Shown here one piece after another: positions 1-10,600 of a stretch of DNA of 64,000 nt. Below the pieces are notes generated by a model. It saw only the letters and a program-made list of their open reading frames with translations, made no database searches and was not told the DNA's origin. The stretch covers positions 310,001-374,000 of the forward strand of contig NZ_CP018937.1 in NCBI RefSeq assembly GCF_002849695.1, in the 5' to 3' direction. The DNA is from Bacteroides fragilis. GTDB taxonomy: Bacteria > Bacteroidota > Bacteroidia > Bacteroidales > Bacteroidaceae. The first letter of the stretch is position 1, and each line of letters opens with the position of its first letter. The translations under genes and the position numbers were made by a program.

Positions 1-631
1 TTCCGTCCGTCCGGTTTCCATAATTGTTTTCACCCAGATAACTGGCCAGTCCGCCTCCTGCATGTCCGGCAATGTTCACTTCAAATCCCATGTGATAAGG
101 ACTCTCTCCCGGAGTATTCACTGCGCCGAAGTGTGCTTTTCCGCAATGAATCGTATGGTAGCCATTGTCTTTCAGAATTTCTGCCAGCGAGGTCGCCTGG
201 AAAGTATGGTCGATGTTGGGGACCTGACAAACACCGTTAACGTTCCAGTCCGCTACATTGAATACATCGCTCGGACGGTCTGTTTGCTGACCTTTGGGAT
301 AGGTCCAGTTTGTCACCCGGTGACGGGCGGCATTCGTTCCCGTAATCAGGCTGCAGCGGGTAGGCGAACTGATACTGCTGGCATAGGCCTGCGTGAACAT
401 TACGCCTTGTTTGGCAAGACGTTCCATGTTAGGGGTTTCGTACACTTCATTATAGTGCGTTTTTTGTGTCCAGAAAGGTAGCGAGGTATCCTGCCACCCC
501 ATGTCATCCACCATGAAAAGGATGATGTTGGGACGTGTGTCCATGCGTCCGTCGGACTGTTGGCTCTGTGCTTGCAGAGCAGGGGCAGCCAATGGAGCCA
601 GTGCGAAGGGAATGATTAGTTTTTTATTCAT
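1..631 (-). CDS. Serine-type sulfatase, C-terminus beyond the left edge
   Basis: Only the first ~210 residues lie in the window. A signal peptide (MNKKLIIPFALAPLAAPALQ) is followed by the sulfatase metal-site motif NIILFMVDDMGW and the active-site signature S88-S-P-T-R92, the serine version of C/S-x-P-x-R whose first residue is matured to formylglycine. In this family the enzyme hydrolyses sulfate esters from sugars, here probably in the periplasm. Serine-type enzymes need the radical-SAM maturase anSME, which is not in the window. It lies 20 bases after the GH36 gene and is the last visible gene of the leftward run that begins with susC. The sulfated sugar cannot be told from this fragment. 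Confidence 0.9.
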   Translation of the reverse strand, partial: MNKKLIIPFALAPLAAPALQAQSQQSDGRMDTRPNIILFMVDDMGWQDTSLPFWTQKTHYNEVYETPNMERLAKQGVMFTQAYASSISSPTRCSLITGTNAARHRVTNWTYPKGQQTDRPSDVFNVADWNVNGVCQVPNIDHTFQATSLAEILKDNGYHTIHCGKAHFGAVNTPGESPYHMGFEVNIAGHAGGGLASYLGENNYGNRTDG

Positions 632-651
632 CGTGATATATATTTAGAGTA

Positions 652-2730
652 TTACTTTTTGAGGGTTATTTCTCCGGGAGTTTTGATCCGGATACTTCTT
701 AGTTCCTGTCCTCCGGAAGTCTCTGCCCATACTTTTAAGGTTCCGGGGCAAAGTACATTGAGAGTCAGTTGGTCCGGTGTGGAGGAGAGGATCTCTACGG
801 TTGCGGGAGACAGATACTTCTCTTGTATGCCGATTACGGCCCAACCGTTGCGGATGGGGCATAAATGGAACAGCTCGTCTGTAAATCCCTCAAGTTTCAC
901 GGGATATGCCGAAGTCAGTTCGGTGGCTGTCCGGGCCTTCCAGTCGAACAGGAGTATCCGTCCGGAGGAGGTCATGTCCGGTTTTCCGGTAAGGGTTTCT
1001 CGTAACAGATAATCTTCTTTGGCAATTCCGGCTGTCATTTCCCGGTATTTGGAAGAAGTGTTCAGATTGTAGCAGATGATGCTTACTGCTTCATCTCCCG
1101 TGGGAGCAAATACCCGATATGCCTTTCCATCCTGTAACGGGTTGGTAAGGATTGCTTCGGGAGTCGGTATGGCAGGTGCTGCCGGACGGAATATCTTTCC
1201 GTTGTTGTCAATCAGTGGGAAGATGTTTTCACTGACAAATTCTTTCGGTGAATCCGAAAGATAAACCGGTCCGCCGGAGATGGCTTTCGACCGTGCCATC
1301 AGGCTGCCGCAGATCGTGTCGCTGGAATGAAACATGTCATGATCCGGCCACACTGTCTGTCCTTGCAACAGGGTATTGGTGTACGATTGGAAAAGATGGG
1401 ATTTAGCCATGTCTTCATCATACTTTTTGTAATCGATGCTGACGCGGGTTACTCCGCTATACAATGTATGGTCAGTATTGAGAGTGTTTTGTGCCATGCA
1501 GTTCATCAGCCCTACCTGTTGGTCGTGTGTCTGCCTTTCCAGTGCCAGATTGCATTCTTTAGCCTGCCGGACAACTTCTGTCCCACCCATATAGAGAGGT
1601 AAGGTGAACGCCTGATTGTCTATTTTGAGAAAATCGAATCCGTTGTTCTTTAGCGAACGTACGTAGTACCGGTAAAAATTATCGATGTTCCGGGGGCTTT
1701 TGCCGGGTAACAGGCTCCCGTTGAACGTGTAGAGGCTTTGCTTTATATCTGCCGGGAAGTCATTGTCGGAAGATATTCCTGCCCAGTATCCTGAAAGGGC
1801 GTACCATAATCCCATCCAGCGGATTCTGTCTTTGTTCTTGCGAGCCATGATTTTATTCCATCCGTTAGGGAAACGCTTCGGATCGGGAACAAAGCTCATC
1901 AGTTGGCGTTGTCTGTTGGCTATGTGCCCGTCATCGATCAGCACATAGCGTACGGGGATGCCGGACGCTTCGATGGCATCGAGATCATTCAGTATTTTAG
2001 TTTCGTCAATATCGTAGTGATAATGTTCCCACGTACACCATCCGAGGTAATTCAGTGCTTCGAAATACTCTTTGTCCGTACGCTTTTGCAGTGCGGAAGT
2101 TTTATGGTCTGCTATCAGTGTTTCGTAAGCCTGACGGAGTACCTGATAAATGCTGCCGGCATTTTGAGTTAATGCTACTGGCACTTTACCCGAAAGGCGG
2201 TCGCATCCGAGTGTGGATACATAGAGGTTCAGGGAACCGTCTTTGTTTATCTGGAACCAACTGAGACTATTATCTCCGGACAGAGCTTTTACGAAGAGGT
2301 AATTGCCATCGGCGAGTTGTAGTAACAATGCGTCTCCCAAAGTAGAAGGACGTGCATTTGAAGGAATACCGGGGTAGTTTTCCTGTGTAAGGTCTTTCAA
2401 CCGACCGAACATCCAGGGCAAGAGCCGGTTGGTGTTATTAGGCCACTCGAAGTCGCCGGGACGGGAGTCTCTGCTGAAAAATGCACCTCGTACATAAGCA
2501 GGCAGCTGAATGTTGTAGCAAAGAGTAGATTGATTGTCGGGAACTGTTTCTGTGTACATGATCGGCGCAGATGTCCCGTCAATCCGGAGAGGTTCCGGAA
2601 TCTGACAGGCATTTACATCTTTGAACGATTTACCTTTTTCATAGATAAACGTGCTTTGTGCGAGTATGGTCGTTCCGGAGAAGACCATACCCGCTAAAGC
2701 AAGCAAACTCATGATGAAATGTTTCTTCAT
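652..2730 (-). CDS. GH36-like alpha-galactosidase (raffinose synthase-like clade)
   Basis: A 692-residue exported protein with a signal peptide ending near residue 24. The central (beta/alpha)8 barrel carries GWCTWEHY (230-237), VLIDDGH (263-269) and FDFLKIDNQ (365-373). Asp371 in LKID is the expected nucleophile of GH36 and raffinose synthase-like enzymes. The family retains or transfers alpha-galactosyl residues, so terminal alpha-galactose removal is the likely role in this glycan locus. It starts 8 bases past the end of the upstream GH29 gene, indicating one transcript with the fucosidase and two sulfatases. The family assignment is firm; the linkage specificity is inferred, and plant-type galactosyltransferase activity cannot be excluded. 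Confidence 0.85.
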   Translation of the reverse strand: MKKHFIMSLLALAGMVFSGTTILAQSTFIYEKGKSFKDVNACQIPEPLRIDGTSAPIMYTETVPDNQSTLCYNIQLPAYVRGAFFSRDSRPGDFEWPNNTNRLLPWMFGRLKDLTQENYPGIPSNARPSTLGDALLLQLADGNYLFVKALSGDNSLSWFQINKDGSLNLYVSTLGCDRLSGKVPVALTQNAGSIYQVLRQAYETLIADHKTSALQKRTDKEYFEALNYLGWCTWEHYHYDIDETKILNDLDAIEASGIPVRYVLIDDGHIANRQRQLMSFVPDPKRFPNGWNKIMARKNKDRIRWMGLWYALSGYWAGISSDNDFPADIKQSLYTFNGSLLPGKSPRNIDNFYRYYVRSLKNNGFDFLKIDNQAFTLPLYMGGTEVVRQAKECNLALERQTHDQQVGLMNCMAQNTLNTDHTLYSGVTRVSIDYKKYDEDMAKSHLFQSYTNTLLQGQTVWPDHDMFHSSDTICGSLMARSKAISGGPVYLSDSPKEFVSENIFPLIDNNGKIFRPAAPAIPTPEAILTNPLQDGKAYRVFAPTGDEAVSIICYNLNTSSKYREMTAGIAKEDYLLRETLTGKPDMTSSGRILLFDWKARTATELTSAYPVKLEGFTDELFHLCPIRNGWAVIGIQEKYLSPATVEILSSTPDQLTLNVLCPGTLKVWAETSGGQELRSIRIKTPGEITLKK

Positions 2731-2738
2731 TCTTGTGG

Positions 2739-4121
2739 TTAATTTACGGAGAAAGCACTGAAGTTTGTAATGTCGGGCAGGGCAATGGATTGCAGCACTG
2801 TCAGCCGTAATGCCGTTGCTTCAATGGGATCGAATTTCTCGATCCGCTTGTGCCCTACGGATTCTCCGGTACATACGGTTTTCCATTTCCCGTCTACTTT
2901 AGCTTCGATTTTATATTGGCGGATGCGTTCTCCGTTTTTTATGTTTTCCTGAATAATGCAGTAATTGACCGGTTGCTTGGATTTCAGGTTCAGAGTCAGG
3001 CTCTTCTTTTGTCCTGAAGTCTGTGCCAGAGGTGAAGTAAAACGGCGGTTGATTTCTTCACCCCACTCTTTGAGGCGTTGTTCGTCACCTGCGGGAATCA
3101 GGCCGGTCGGATCGGGAGTCAGTCCGACAATCAGGGTTGCATTACGTCCGACGGACTTCTCGTACATATTCATCAACACATTCAGCGAATAAATGTTATT
3201 TTCGTCATCCGGTTCCCAGAACCATTCATGACGTCCGTTAGCTCCTCGCAGGGGAGTATCGGCCATGGCGGGTACCCAATATTTTCCGTCTTTGTCGCCA
3301 TGTTTCAGCAACTCAAGTTGGTTGACATTGCTTTCTATCCTTTTGTGATGTGAGCAGGGAGCCGGGAAGGTAGACCAACAAGGATATCCCACTGTCCCCG
3401 ATTCAGAACCTCCCCAACGGAAGTCAGCACGGTCTATGTTATGGTAGAAGAGGCAATTGGGCTGATATTTATTGACTATCGGCTCTACATCCGGACCGTC
3501 TCCCCGGGGATCATCTGCTCCACCGTCAAACCAGATCATATAAAGGTCACCGTATCGGGTGCAAAGTTCTGTCACCATCTTTTCGCACAAGCGTTTGTAC
3601 CAGGCCTGGCGGTTATGGGCGAATTCACCTTCTCCTTCGGCTTTAAAGTTATGAATACCCAGCAGAGAGTTCCAACGGATACCGATATAAATTCCGGGTT
3701 GTAATCCATATTTGCGGCAGGAGTTTACGAAATCACGGACAATGTCTCCTTTTCCGTCTCTCCATTTCACAGCTTTGAGGCAATATGGGTTTACGTCACT
3801 TTGCCATAGCCCGAAACCGGTTTCGTGGGTTGCGGTAAGTACGGCAAATTTGCATCCGGCGGCTTTGGCTGCTTGCACCCACTGGTCAGTGTTCAATTCG
3901 GTCGGGTTAAAGATGTTGTAGTCTTCTATCGGGTTGATACGGTTGTTGCCTTGTCCATAACGTATTCCGTCGAATACATGAAGGTCATAGTGGAACACAG
4001 CTCCCATTTCAGCCTCGTGCCATTTCATTTGAAGAGGTTTGGGCACGGGAATGTTACTTTGTTGAGCCACACAATAGGTAGAAAAAAAGAGTAAGAGTAG
4101 GGTGTAATTAAGTTTGTTCAT
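2739..4121 (-). CDS. GH29-like alpha-L-fucosidase (divergent)
   Basis: 460 residues with a signal peptide ending in YCVAQQ. The barrel motifs match GH29: FNPTELNTDQW (71-81), AVLTATHETGFGLW (93-106) and LYMIWFDGG (193-201), where Asp199 is the expected nucleophile. The first strand reads AVFHYDLHVFDG rather than the usual GIFIHWG, so this is a divergent branch. The C-terminal ~100 residues look like the beta-sandwich that follows the catalytic domain. It would remove alpha-L-fucose in the periplasm. It lies 5 bases downstream of the sulfatase at 4127-5572 in the same run. A second GH29 in the locus (17119-18468) is clearly not a close copy, suggesting different linkages. Confidence 0.85.
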   Translation of the reverse strand: MNKLNYTLLLLFFSTYCVAQQSNIPVPKPLQMKWHEAEMGAVFHYDLHVFDGIRYGQGNNRINPIEDYNIFNPTELNTDQWVQAAKAAGCKFAVLTATHETGFGLWQSDVNPYCLKAVKWRDGKGDIVRDFVNSCRKYGLQPGIYIGIRWNSLLGIHNFKAEGEGEFAHNRQAWYKRLCEKMVTELCTRYGDLYMIWFDGGADDPRGDGPDVEPIVNKYQPNCLFYHNIDRADFRWGGSESGTVGYPCWSTFPAPCSHHKRIESNVNQLELLKHGDKDGKYWVPAMADTPLRGANGRHEWFWEPDDENNIYSLNVLMNMYEKSVGRNATLIVGLTPDPTGLIPAGDEQRLKEWGEEINRRFTSPLAQTSGQKKSLTLNLKSKQPVNYCIIQENIKNGERIRQYKIEAKVDGKWKTVCTGESVGHKRIEKFDPIEATALRLTVLQSIALPDITNFSAFSVN

Positions 4122-4126
4122 GGTGG

Positions 4127-5572
4127 TTAAGGGGTTATATAATTTGCAAATGGATCATTGGTTTGGGTAAGCCATGCTTGCAACTGCCGGCTGAATTTCC
4201 GTATCAGTTCGGGTTGTTGGTTGGCTATGTTGTCCATTTCATACGGATCGTTGTTACGGTCGAAAAGGATCACTTTATCGATTTTAGCATCGGTGGCATG
4301 AACCACGTAAGTATATCGGTCGGTACGTAGCCCGCGGTAGCCGGTTGCGTGATTGTCATATTTCACGAAGTAGTAAGGCTGGACAATCTCTTTCGGTTCT
4401 CCGGTTATTATTGCGTTGCCCAAATCAAATGTCTGTACGGTAGAGGGTATTTCTTTTTGAAATCCCATCATAGAAAGTAGAGAAGGGTATAGGTCGGCAA
4501 AGGCAATCATCAGTTTATCATCCCGGCGGGGTTTGATTTGATCCGGCCAGGAGATGATCATCGGAATGCGCATTGATTCTTCGTAGAAAATATCTTTTCC
4601 GGCATTTTCGTGAGCACCCATGCAGATGCCATGGTCGGAAGTGAAGACCACGATGGTATTATCGAACAGATGATTTTGTTTCAATGCTTCGATAATGCGT
4701 CCTACATTTTCGTCTACCCCTGTGATGCAGGCATAGTAATTGCGGATGTTGTTACGGAAGTAGTCTCCCATTTCCGTGCCTTTTGCCGGAATATCCGGAC
4801 GGTCTTTGCAGAGAGCTTCTACATCCAGATTTTTGTATATCTCTTTGTATCGGTCCGGTACCAGTTCGTATCCCGTGTGGGGCGGATTCATTGATACAAC
4901 CAGTGCAAACGGCTGTTTCTTGTTCTTTTGTTCGTTGATATACTCGATGGCTTTATCTGCTTCATATTCCGGTCCCCATTGGTTGACGTAGTAGAAGCTG
5001 TCCCGTGGGGCAGTTGTATTCCAGTACATGGGTTTAAGGTGATAGTCGTACGTTCCGTATGCTATCCAATGTTCAAAACCGTGGCGACGTTCGGGCGGAC
5101 ACCATTCATTCCATGCCACTTTTCCGCGGTTGTTGTAAGTATCTACGTAGGGTTTGTAAGGGGCATCCAGGTGCCACTTTCCGATATATCCGGTGTTGTA
5201 TCCCTGATCTTTAAGTACATCACTCCAGCACCTGGCGTCTTGTGGGAGTTCCACTCCGTATGGGGCTGTGGCAGAATTGCAGTTACCGGTTACCTTGCTG
5301 GAGATGGGGTACATACCGGTCATCAACATTCCTCTCGCAGGCGATGACACCGGATAGCCACTGACAGCATTGGTGAAATTGATACCTTCGGCAGCAAGTT
5401 GGTCTAAACTGGGGGTTTGTACAGGCTCTTTGCCTATGCATCCCATTGCGTCTCCTCGATATTGATCGGCCATAATGAAGACCAGATTGGGGGGAGTTTG
5501 CTTTTCCTGTGCCTGTAGTCCTGTGGCCAAGATAGGCAAGGTAAGCAGTGTTTGAGGGATAATCTTTTTCAT
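4127..5572 (-). CDS. Serine-type sulfatase
   Basis: 481 residues, complete, with a signal peptide (to about residue 22, LQAQEK). The N-terminal metal motif is NLVFIMADQYRG (29-40), and the active-site signature is S76-S-P-A-R80. Further family motifs are GYIGKWH for the helper Lys/His and VVFTSDHG for the C-terminal metal ligands. It hydrolyses sulfate esters of glycans after formylglycine maturation. It is the first enzyme gene after the susD hairpin and is followed at 5-base spacing by the fucosidase, implying desulfation coupled to defucosylation. The subfamily and regiospecificity are not decided here. Confidence 0.92.
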   Translation of the reverse strand: MKKIIPQTLLTLPILATGLQAQEKQTPPNLVFIMADQYRGDAMGCIGKEPVQTPSLDQLAAEGINFTNAVSGYPVSSPARGMLMTGMYPISSKVTGNCNSATAPYGVELPQDARCWSDVLKDQGYNTGYIGKWHLDAPYKPYVDTYNNRGKVAWNEWCPPERRHGFEHWIAYGTYDYHLKPMYWNTTAPRDSFYYVNQWGPEYEADKAIEYINEQKNKKQPFALVVSMNPPHTGYELVPDRYKEIYKNLDVEALCKDRPDIPAKGTEMGDYFRNNIRNYYACITGVDENVGRIIEALKQNHLFDNTIVVFTSDHGICMGAHENAGKDIFYEESMRIPMIISWPDQIKPRRDDKLMIAFADLYPSLLSMMGFQKEIPSTVQTFDLGNAIITGEPKEIVQPYYFVKYDNHATGYRGLRTDRYTYVVHATDAKIDKVILFDRNNDPYEMDNIANQQPELIRKFSRQLQAWLTQTNDPFANYITP

Positions 5573-5624
5573 AATGCTGTAAAGTTACATCTTTTCTATA
5601 AAAATACAATTTTTGGTGAAAGAA

Positions 5625-5662
5625 ACAAGACCTCCCCGCACTTTTTTTGAGGAGGTCCTGTT
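5625..5662 (-). terminator. Hairpin between susD and the enzyme genes
   Basis: Inverted arms at 5625-5636 and 5649-5662 (core GACCTCC/GGAGGTC) form a stem of about 12 pairs. On the minus strand a T-rich tract follows. It sits just past the susD stop codon, so it probably ends or attenuates the susCD transcript and lowers expression of the downstream sulfatase and glycosidase genes relative to the transporter. Confidence 0.7.
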
Positions 5663-5690
5663 GGTTATCGGATATCTAATCTACTGAAAA

Positions 5691-7673
5691 CTAATCTCCA
5701 TCGGGGAGACTGCTGGTTTCTATCTTCCATCCCGGATTTTGATAAATTGTGGAGGTGGTATAGTCTGTAGACCCTTCTTCTGCTGTTGTCAGACGGAAGT
5801 GATCGAAGGCTATCGGATTCAGGTATTTATTCTGGTTCCAGTTATAGCCGTTATAGGCTATGTTATTTGTATTAATCCGGTAAGGACGCAGGTACTGGCT
5901 TTCTGATTTTGCTGATACATTGGCATTGGCGTTCCCTGATTCTATCAGGTTAATAACAGAGAGAGTGACGTCTGCTGTTGGTGCCGGATTGGGAGTTGTG
6001 TAGCGTTGATAGTTTTCGCTCCACAAATCGAATCCTTCAATATGATAATTTTGCATCATATCCAGTGCGCGCCAGCGTTTCAAATCGTTCAGACGAAGCC
6101 CTTCGGCTGCAAACTCAATACGGCGTTCCCGACGGATGTTATACAGAGTGTTTGATACGAACTCTGAACCGGAATAGCGGGCAAAGTCCAGTTCCTTACT
6201 CAAATCTGTCGCATTGATTGTTTTCTGATAATCGGTATCCATTCCTGCGCGGCTGCGGAGGGCTTTCCAGTATTTATCACTGTTGGCATCGAGTGAGTTA
6301 TTCAGTTCATAATCTGCTTCCATATAATTCAGGTATGCTTCTGCAGCCCGGAATACAACGCATGCTGTAGTTGAAGGCAGAGTCGGACCTTGTGCAGCAT
6401 CTGTTGTCAGTCCTTTTTTTACAGAATAGCCGGTAGGACATTTGTTCTCATTCTGTCCAAGTACAATTGGTGCACGGTAATAATAGCCATATCCTTTGAC
6501 CAGATATTCGATATTGCTGCCTCCTTCTGATAATAGATCACCAGGTAATAAAGTATTGTATGTCAGACGTGGGTCACGGTCGGTTGCAACTGCTTCATAA
6601 GATTTATCTCCTTGATAACCGGAATTGCCAGCATAAATAGGTAATCCGTTTTCCATCAGGTAAGTTTGCATCATACTGCGTGTCCATCCTGTGTTACCTC
6701 CTCCATTACGCTGAATATATCCTACTACGAAGTGATTCACAGAAGGAGTCAGGCTGGCATCATAAGCTCTCCACAGTAATACTTCCGAAGCATTGCTTAA
6801 TGATTGGCTGTTGAATAGTGACGGATAATCATTGAACAACGGATACTTATCTGCAACAATTTGGGCGGCTTCTTTTGCCTCTGTCAAGAAGAATTTGATT
6901 TCAGAATCGATGTCAATCGTGAAATCCTTCAGATAATCCTTTTCTGCTCCTGGCCATCCCGGGCCTCCCGGAACGCGGGCAGTTCCTTTATGATACTTTT
7001 CCCAAGTGCCTTCGAAGAGAGCTACACGGCTTTTCAATAAAGCAGCACAATCTTTGTTTAGACGGTTACTCATAGGAGCAGTTGTTTTCATGTAATAGTA
7101 AGCAGAATCCAGATCTTGTAAAATGAAGCGTGCCACTTCATTACGCGGGCGACGTTTACTTGCTTCCCTGACCGTTTCATAGTCTTCCGAAATCCATTGT
7201 TTTAGGATAGGGAAGTCTCCGAGAGCAACTAACTTGGTGTAATAAATGTAGGCACGGAAGAAATACATCTCTCCCAGATAATGCATGTTATTAGCTTCCA
7301 TTCCACTTAGTTCGCCAGCTTCCAGGCGAGGGCGTACTTTGTTGATGAAGTAATTTACATTTCGAATTTTACCGAAATCCCAGGCGCCACCACTTTGAGC
7401 TACACGAGTTTCTCCTTTTACAAACGAACTGTTGGGGTTACTTGCAGCTTGGTTATCACTGTTGTTATCAGTAGCAAATACTCCCATACTGTATTGTCCC
7501 GGAGTGTGGGATGGAAGTTGGTCATACAAATTAGCCGAATAAGCCGCCAAATCACTTTCTGCCAACAGATATTTGTCGGTAGGTACGGCATCCAATGGCT
7601 CTTTATCGAGAAAATCATTGCAAGAGCATAAAACACTTGCTAAACTAAAAATATATAATAGATTCTTTTTCAT
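5691..7673 (-). CDS. SusD/RagB-family glycan-binding lipoprotein
   Basis: 660 residues. A lipoprotein signal peptide has its lipid-attachment cysteine at C18 (SVLCSC-NDFLDKEPLD), the classic SusD N-terminus. Helical TPR-like regions (MYFFRAYIYY; RAAEAYLNYMEADYEL) and the C-terminal signature RRERRIEFAAEGLRLNDLKRW are typical of the family. It should sit on the outer membrane surface as the lid over the SusC-like channel and bind the glycan before import. It is 12 bases downstream of susC. The ligand cannot be read from the sequence, but the adjacent fucosidase, sulfatase and PNGase-like genes suggest a host-type glycan. Confidence 0.97.
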   Translation of the reverse strand: MKKNLLYIFSLASVLCSCNDFLDKEPLDAVPTDKYLLAESDLAAYSANLYDQLPSHTPGQYSMGVFATDNNSDNQAASNPNSSFVKGETRVAQSGGAWDFGKIRNVNYFINKVRPRLEAGELSGMEANNMHYLGEMYFFRAYIYYTKLVALGDFPILKQWISEDYETVREASKRRPRNEVARFILQDLDSAYYYMKTTAPMSNRLNKDCAALLKSRVALFEGTWEKYHKGTARVPGGPGWPGAEKDYLKDFTIDIDSEIKFFLTEAKEAAQIVADKYPLFNDYPSLFNSQSLSNASEVLLWRAYDASLTPSVNHFVVGYIQRNGGGNTGWTRSMMQTYLMENGLPIYAGNSGYQGDKSYEAVATDRDPRLTYNTLLPGDLLSEGGSNIEYLVKGYGYYYRAPIVLGQNENKCPTGYSVKKGLTTDAAQGPTLPSTTACVVFRAAEAYLNYMEADYELNNSLDANSDKYWKALRSRAGMDTDYQKTINATDLSKELDFARYSGSEFVSNTLYNIRRERRIEFAAEGLRLNDLKRWRALDMMQNYHIEGFDLWSENYQRYTTPNPAPTADVTLSVINLIESGNANANVSAKSESQYLRPYRINTNNIAYNGYNWNQNKYLNPIAFDHFRLTTAEEGSTDYTTSTIYQNPGWKIETSSLPDGD

Positions 7674-7685
7674 TATACTTGCTTT

Positions 7686-10600
7686 TTAAAGAGTTATATT
7701 TAAACCAAATGAAATAGTCTTTGACAATGGGTAGGTTTTTCCGTTACTGAATCCGTTACCGGCAGTTGCTTCAGGGTCGAACATATCGGCGATACCACTA
7801 ATTGTAAATAAGTTCTCACCGCTAACATAAACACGGAGCTTTTCAATTTTTGCTTTATTCATCCAGGCTTTGGGGAATGTATATCCGATTTGCAGATTTT
7901 TCATACGCATATAAGCACCGTTCTGCAAATAGCGTGTTTGAGTCTGCTTGTTTTTGTTTCCTTTATCACCCAGATATGCTTTGGGATAGTATGAATCGAC
8001 ATTTGCTCCGAATATAGAAGTTGTGTTTTCAGGACGGAAATAATCGAGATGTTCGTCGAAACCTACAGATTGCCACTCGCCACCGTCTGCTCCCCAGAAC
8101 ATCGGACCGCTCAACCAAAGATCACGTTTCATGACACCTTGGAAGAACATCTGGACATCAAAGCCTTTCCAGTCAGCTCCTAAGCTCAATCCGAAACGAA
8201 AGCGGGGAGTACTGTTCCCGATTTTCTTTAAATCACCATGATCTGTTGCTGTACTATTTCCTTTGTCTACTACGCCATCGCCATTGAGGTCCCGGTACAT
8301 AATATCACCTGCTCCCCAGGCAGAACCTATCTTACTTTGGTCATTGTTAGCCAACCATTCCGTCATTTGAGCATCTGTATGGGCAATACCTTCGGTTTCG
8401 TATCCCCATATCTCTCCGATAGTCATTCCATTGTAATAAAGGGCGTTGCCGTTTGCATCCCACAGAGCTTTAGAAGCGTTAGGATATGAAATGACTTTGG
8501 CACGGTTGTCAGAAAGATTGAATCCTACATTATAGTTTACTTTTCCGATATTATCTCTCCAGTTAGCCTGTAGTTCCCATCCCTTATTTTTTAATTCAGC
8601 ATTGTTGGTGTTGGGTAGTGAAGTTCCTAAAATAGCACCTACTTCGGCTGCCGGTCCTACCATATCTTTGGTTCTGCGGATGAAGTATTCAAAAGTCATG
8701 TTCAGACGATTGTTGAACATGCCGAGATCGATACCGAAATTGGTATTATAGATTTTCTCCCATGTAAGTGTGCTACTGACCATTCCGGGAACTCCGGCTG
8801 TTGTTGGTCTGCTGCCGTCCATTAACCAGTTGCCACCGTTGGCTGTTACACTTTGTGTCAGATAGAACGGATAGTAAGAGTCTGTGTTCTGGTTACCTAA
8901 CATACCCCATGAAACACGAGGTTTCAGTGTGCCAATAATATCGTTGATTGGTTCAAAGAATGATTCACGGGCTACATTCCATCCTAAAGAGAAAGAAGGA
9001 AATACGTTCCAGCGCTGATCTCTCAAGAAGCGGGAAGAACCGTCGTAACGAACATTTACTTCGGCCATATAACGGTCTTTATAAGCATAGTTGAGGCGTC
9101 CGAAGAATCCGGCTGTGGACCAGTCATTGTATTTGGAGCTATTAATCTTGTCTTCTCCTGTCGCTGCACTGATTTCCGGAACAAGACTGCTGATTACATC
9201 AGGACGCTGGGCTGCAAGTTCGCGATAAATATATTCTTCGGTATTCATTCCGACCAATGCCTTGAAGTAATGGTCTTTTATTTGCAATGTGTAATCAGTA
9301 TATACACTCGTTGTGTAAAAATTGCTGTTTTGGTAGGCTGAGCGTGCAAAAGAGGATCCTGGAGAATAACTACCGCTGAAAGCCAATGCCAACGGGTTGC
9401 CGTTTACATCGTGCTCGTAGATGGGGTTTAGATTTGTTTGTTTATTTTGGTTGATAACCCGCATTCCTGCTTCTGCATAGATATTCCAACCTTTCATAGG
9501 GTGAATCACCAATTGTCCCTGAAGGTAAATATTGTCATTGTGTGTTTTGGCACGTCCGCCGTCAGTCAATTGGCTGAGTTTACCATTCCTCATATAATAG
9601 CCGTTCGGGTCTTTAAAAGGCATCATAGGCCACATGCGGGCAATATCATGATAAAGGAGTCCACCTTCTTCAAGGTAAATAGGATTGTCAAGATCAAAAC
9701 GAACGAATTTGGTGTTTATGTTGAAGTCTACGTATTTATTAATTTGCGCATTTACTTTTGCCGTTGCATTATAGCGTTTGTAATTATCGTTACCGTAACG
9801 GAGGTTACCGTCCTGATTCAGGTAACTGCCCGAAACGTAGTATTGCAATTTTTCTGTACCTCCGTTCAGGCTGATATTGTGTTCATTTGACCAGGCCCAT
9901 TGAAAATGCTTTTTCCACCAGTTTACGTTATCATTGGCTTTCTCGTGGAAATGCCAATTGTTGCCGTTAGCTATGGTAGTTGTTGTAATTTCACCTGCCA
10001 TATACTTCTGGATACGGTCTATGGTCTCTTCATCAAATATTGCACTACCACCTTGGTTGATAGATGCTTCATTGAAATAATTGGCAAAGCGATACGAATC
10101 GATTTGGTTAGGAAGATTAGTTGGTCCGGAATAGCGGAAACTGTTGTTGTAGTTTACCTGCATTTTACCCGCTTTACCCTTTTTAGTGGTGATCAGGATA
10201 ACACCGAATGCGGCACGTGATCCATAAATGGAAGAAGAAGCGGCATCTTTTAGTACAGAGATGTTTTCAATATCTTCCGGATTCAGATTGTTCATGTTAC
10301 CTTCCATTCCGTCGATCAAGATAAGTGGTGAGGCACTTGATCCTTTACCAATAGTACCTGTTCCACGGATGTTTACGTTCATTGTTTGTCCCAACTGTCC
10401 TCCTAAATCAGGGGTGGACAGGTTTAATCCCGGAACTACTCCTTGCAGAGCTTGTCCCACCTGTGATACCGGGCGTGAAGCCAGTGCTTTGGTATCTACA
10501 CTGGCAACGGCTCCGGTTAAGTTTACTTTCTTTTGGGTACCAAAACCGACTACCACTACTTCATCAAGTGTTTTTGAATCCTCACTTAATTCAATCCTGA

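Noticed and set aside
62..481. Plus-strand frame inside the first sulfatase
   Set aside because: It is antisense to a clear sulfatase with active-site motif; a mirror frame.
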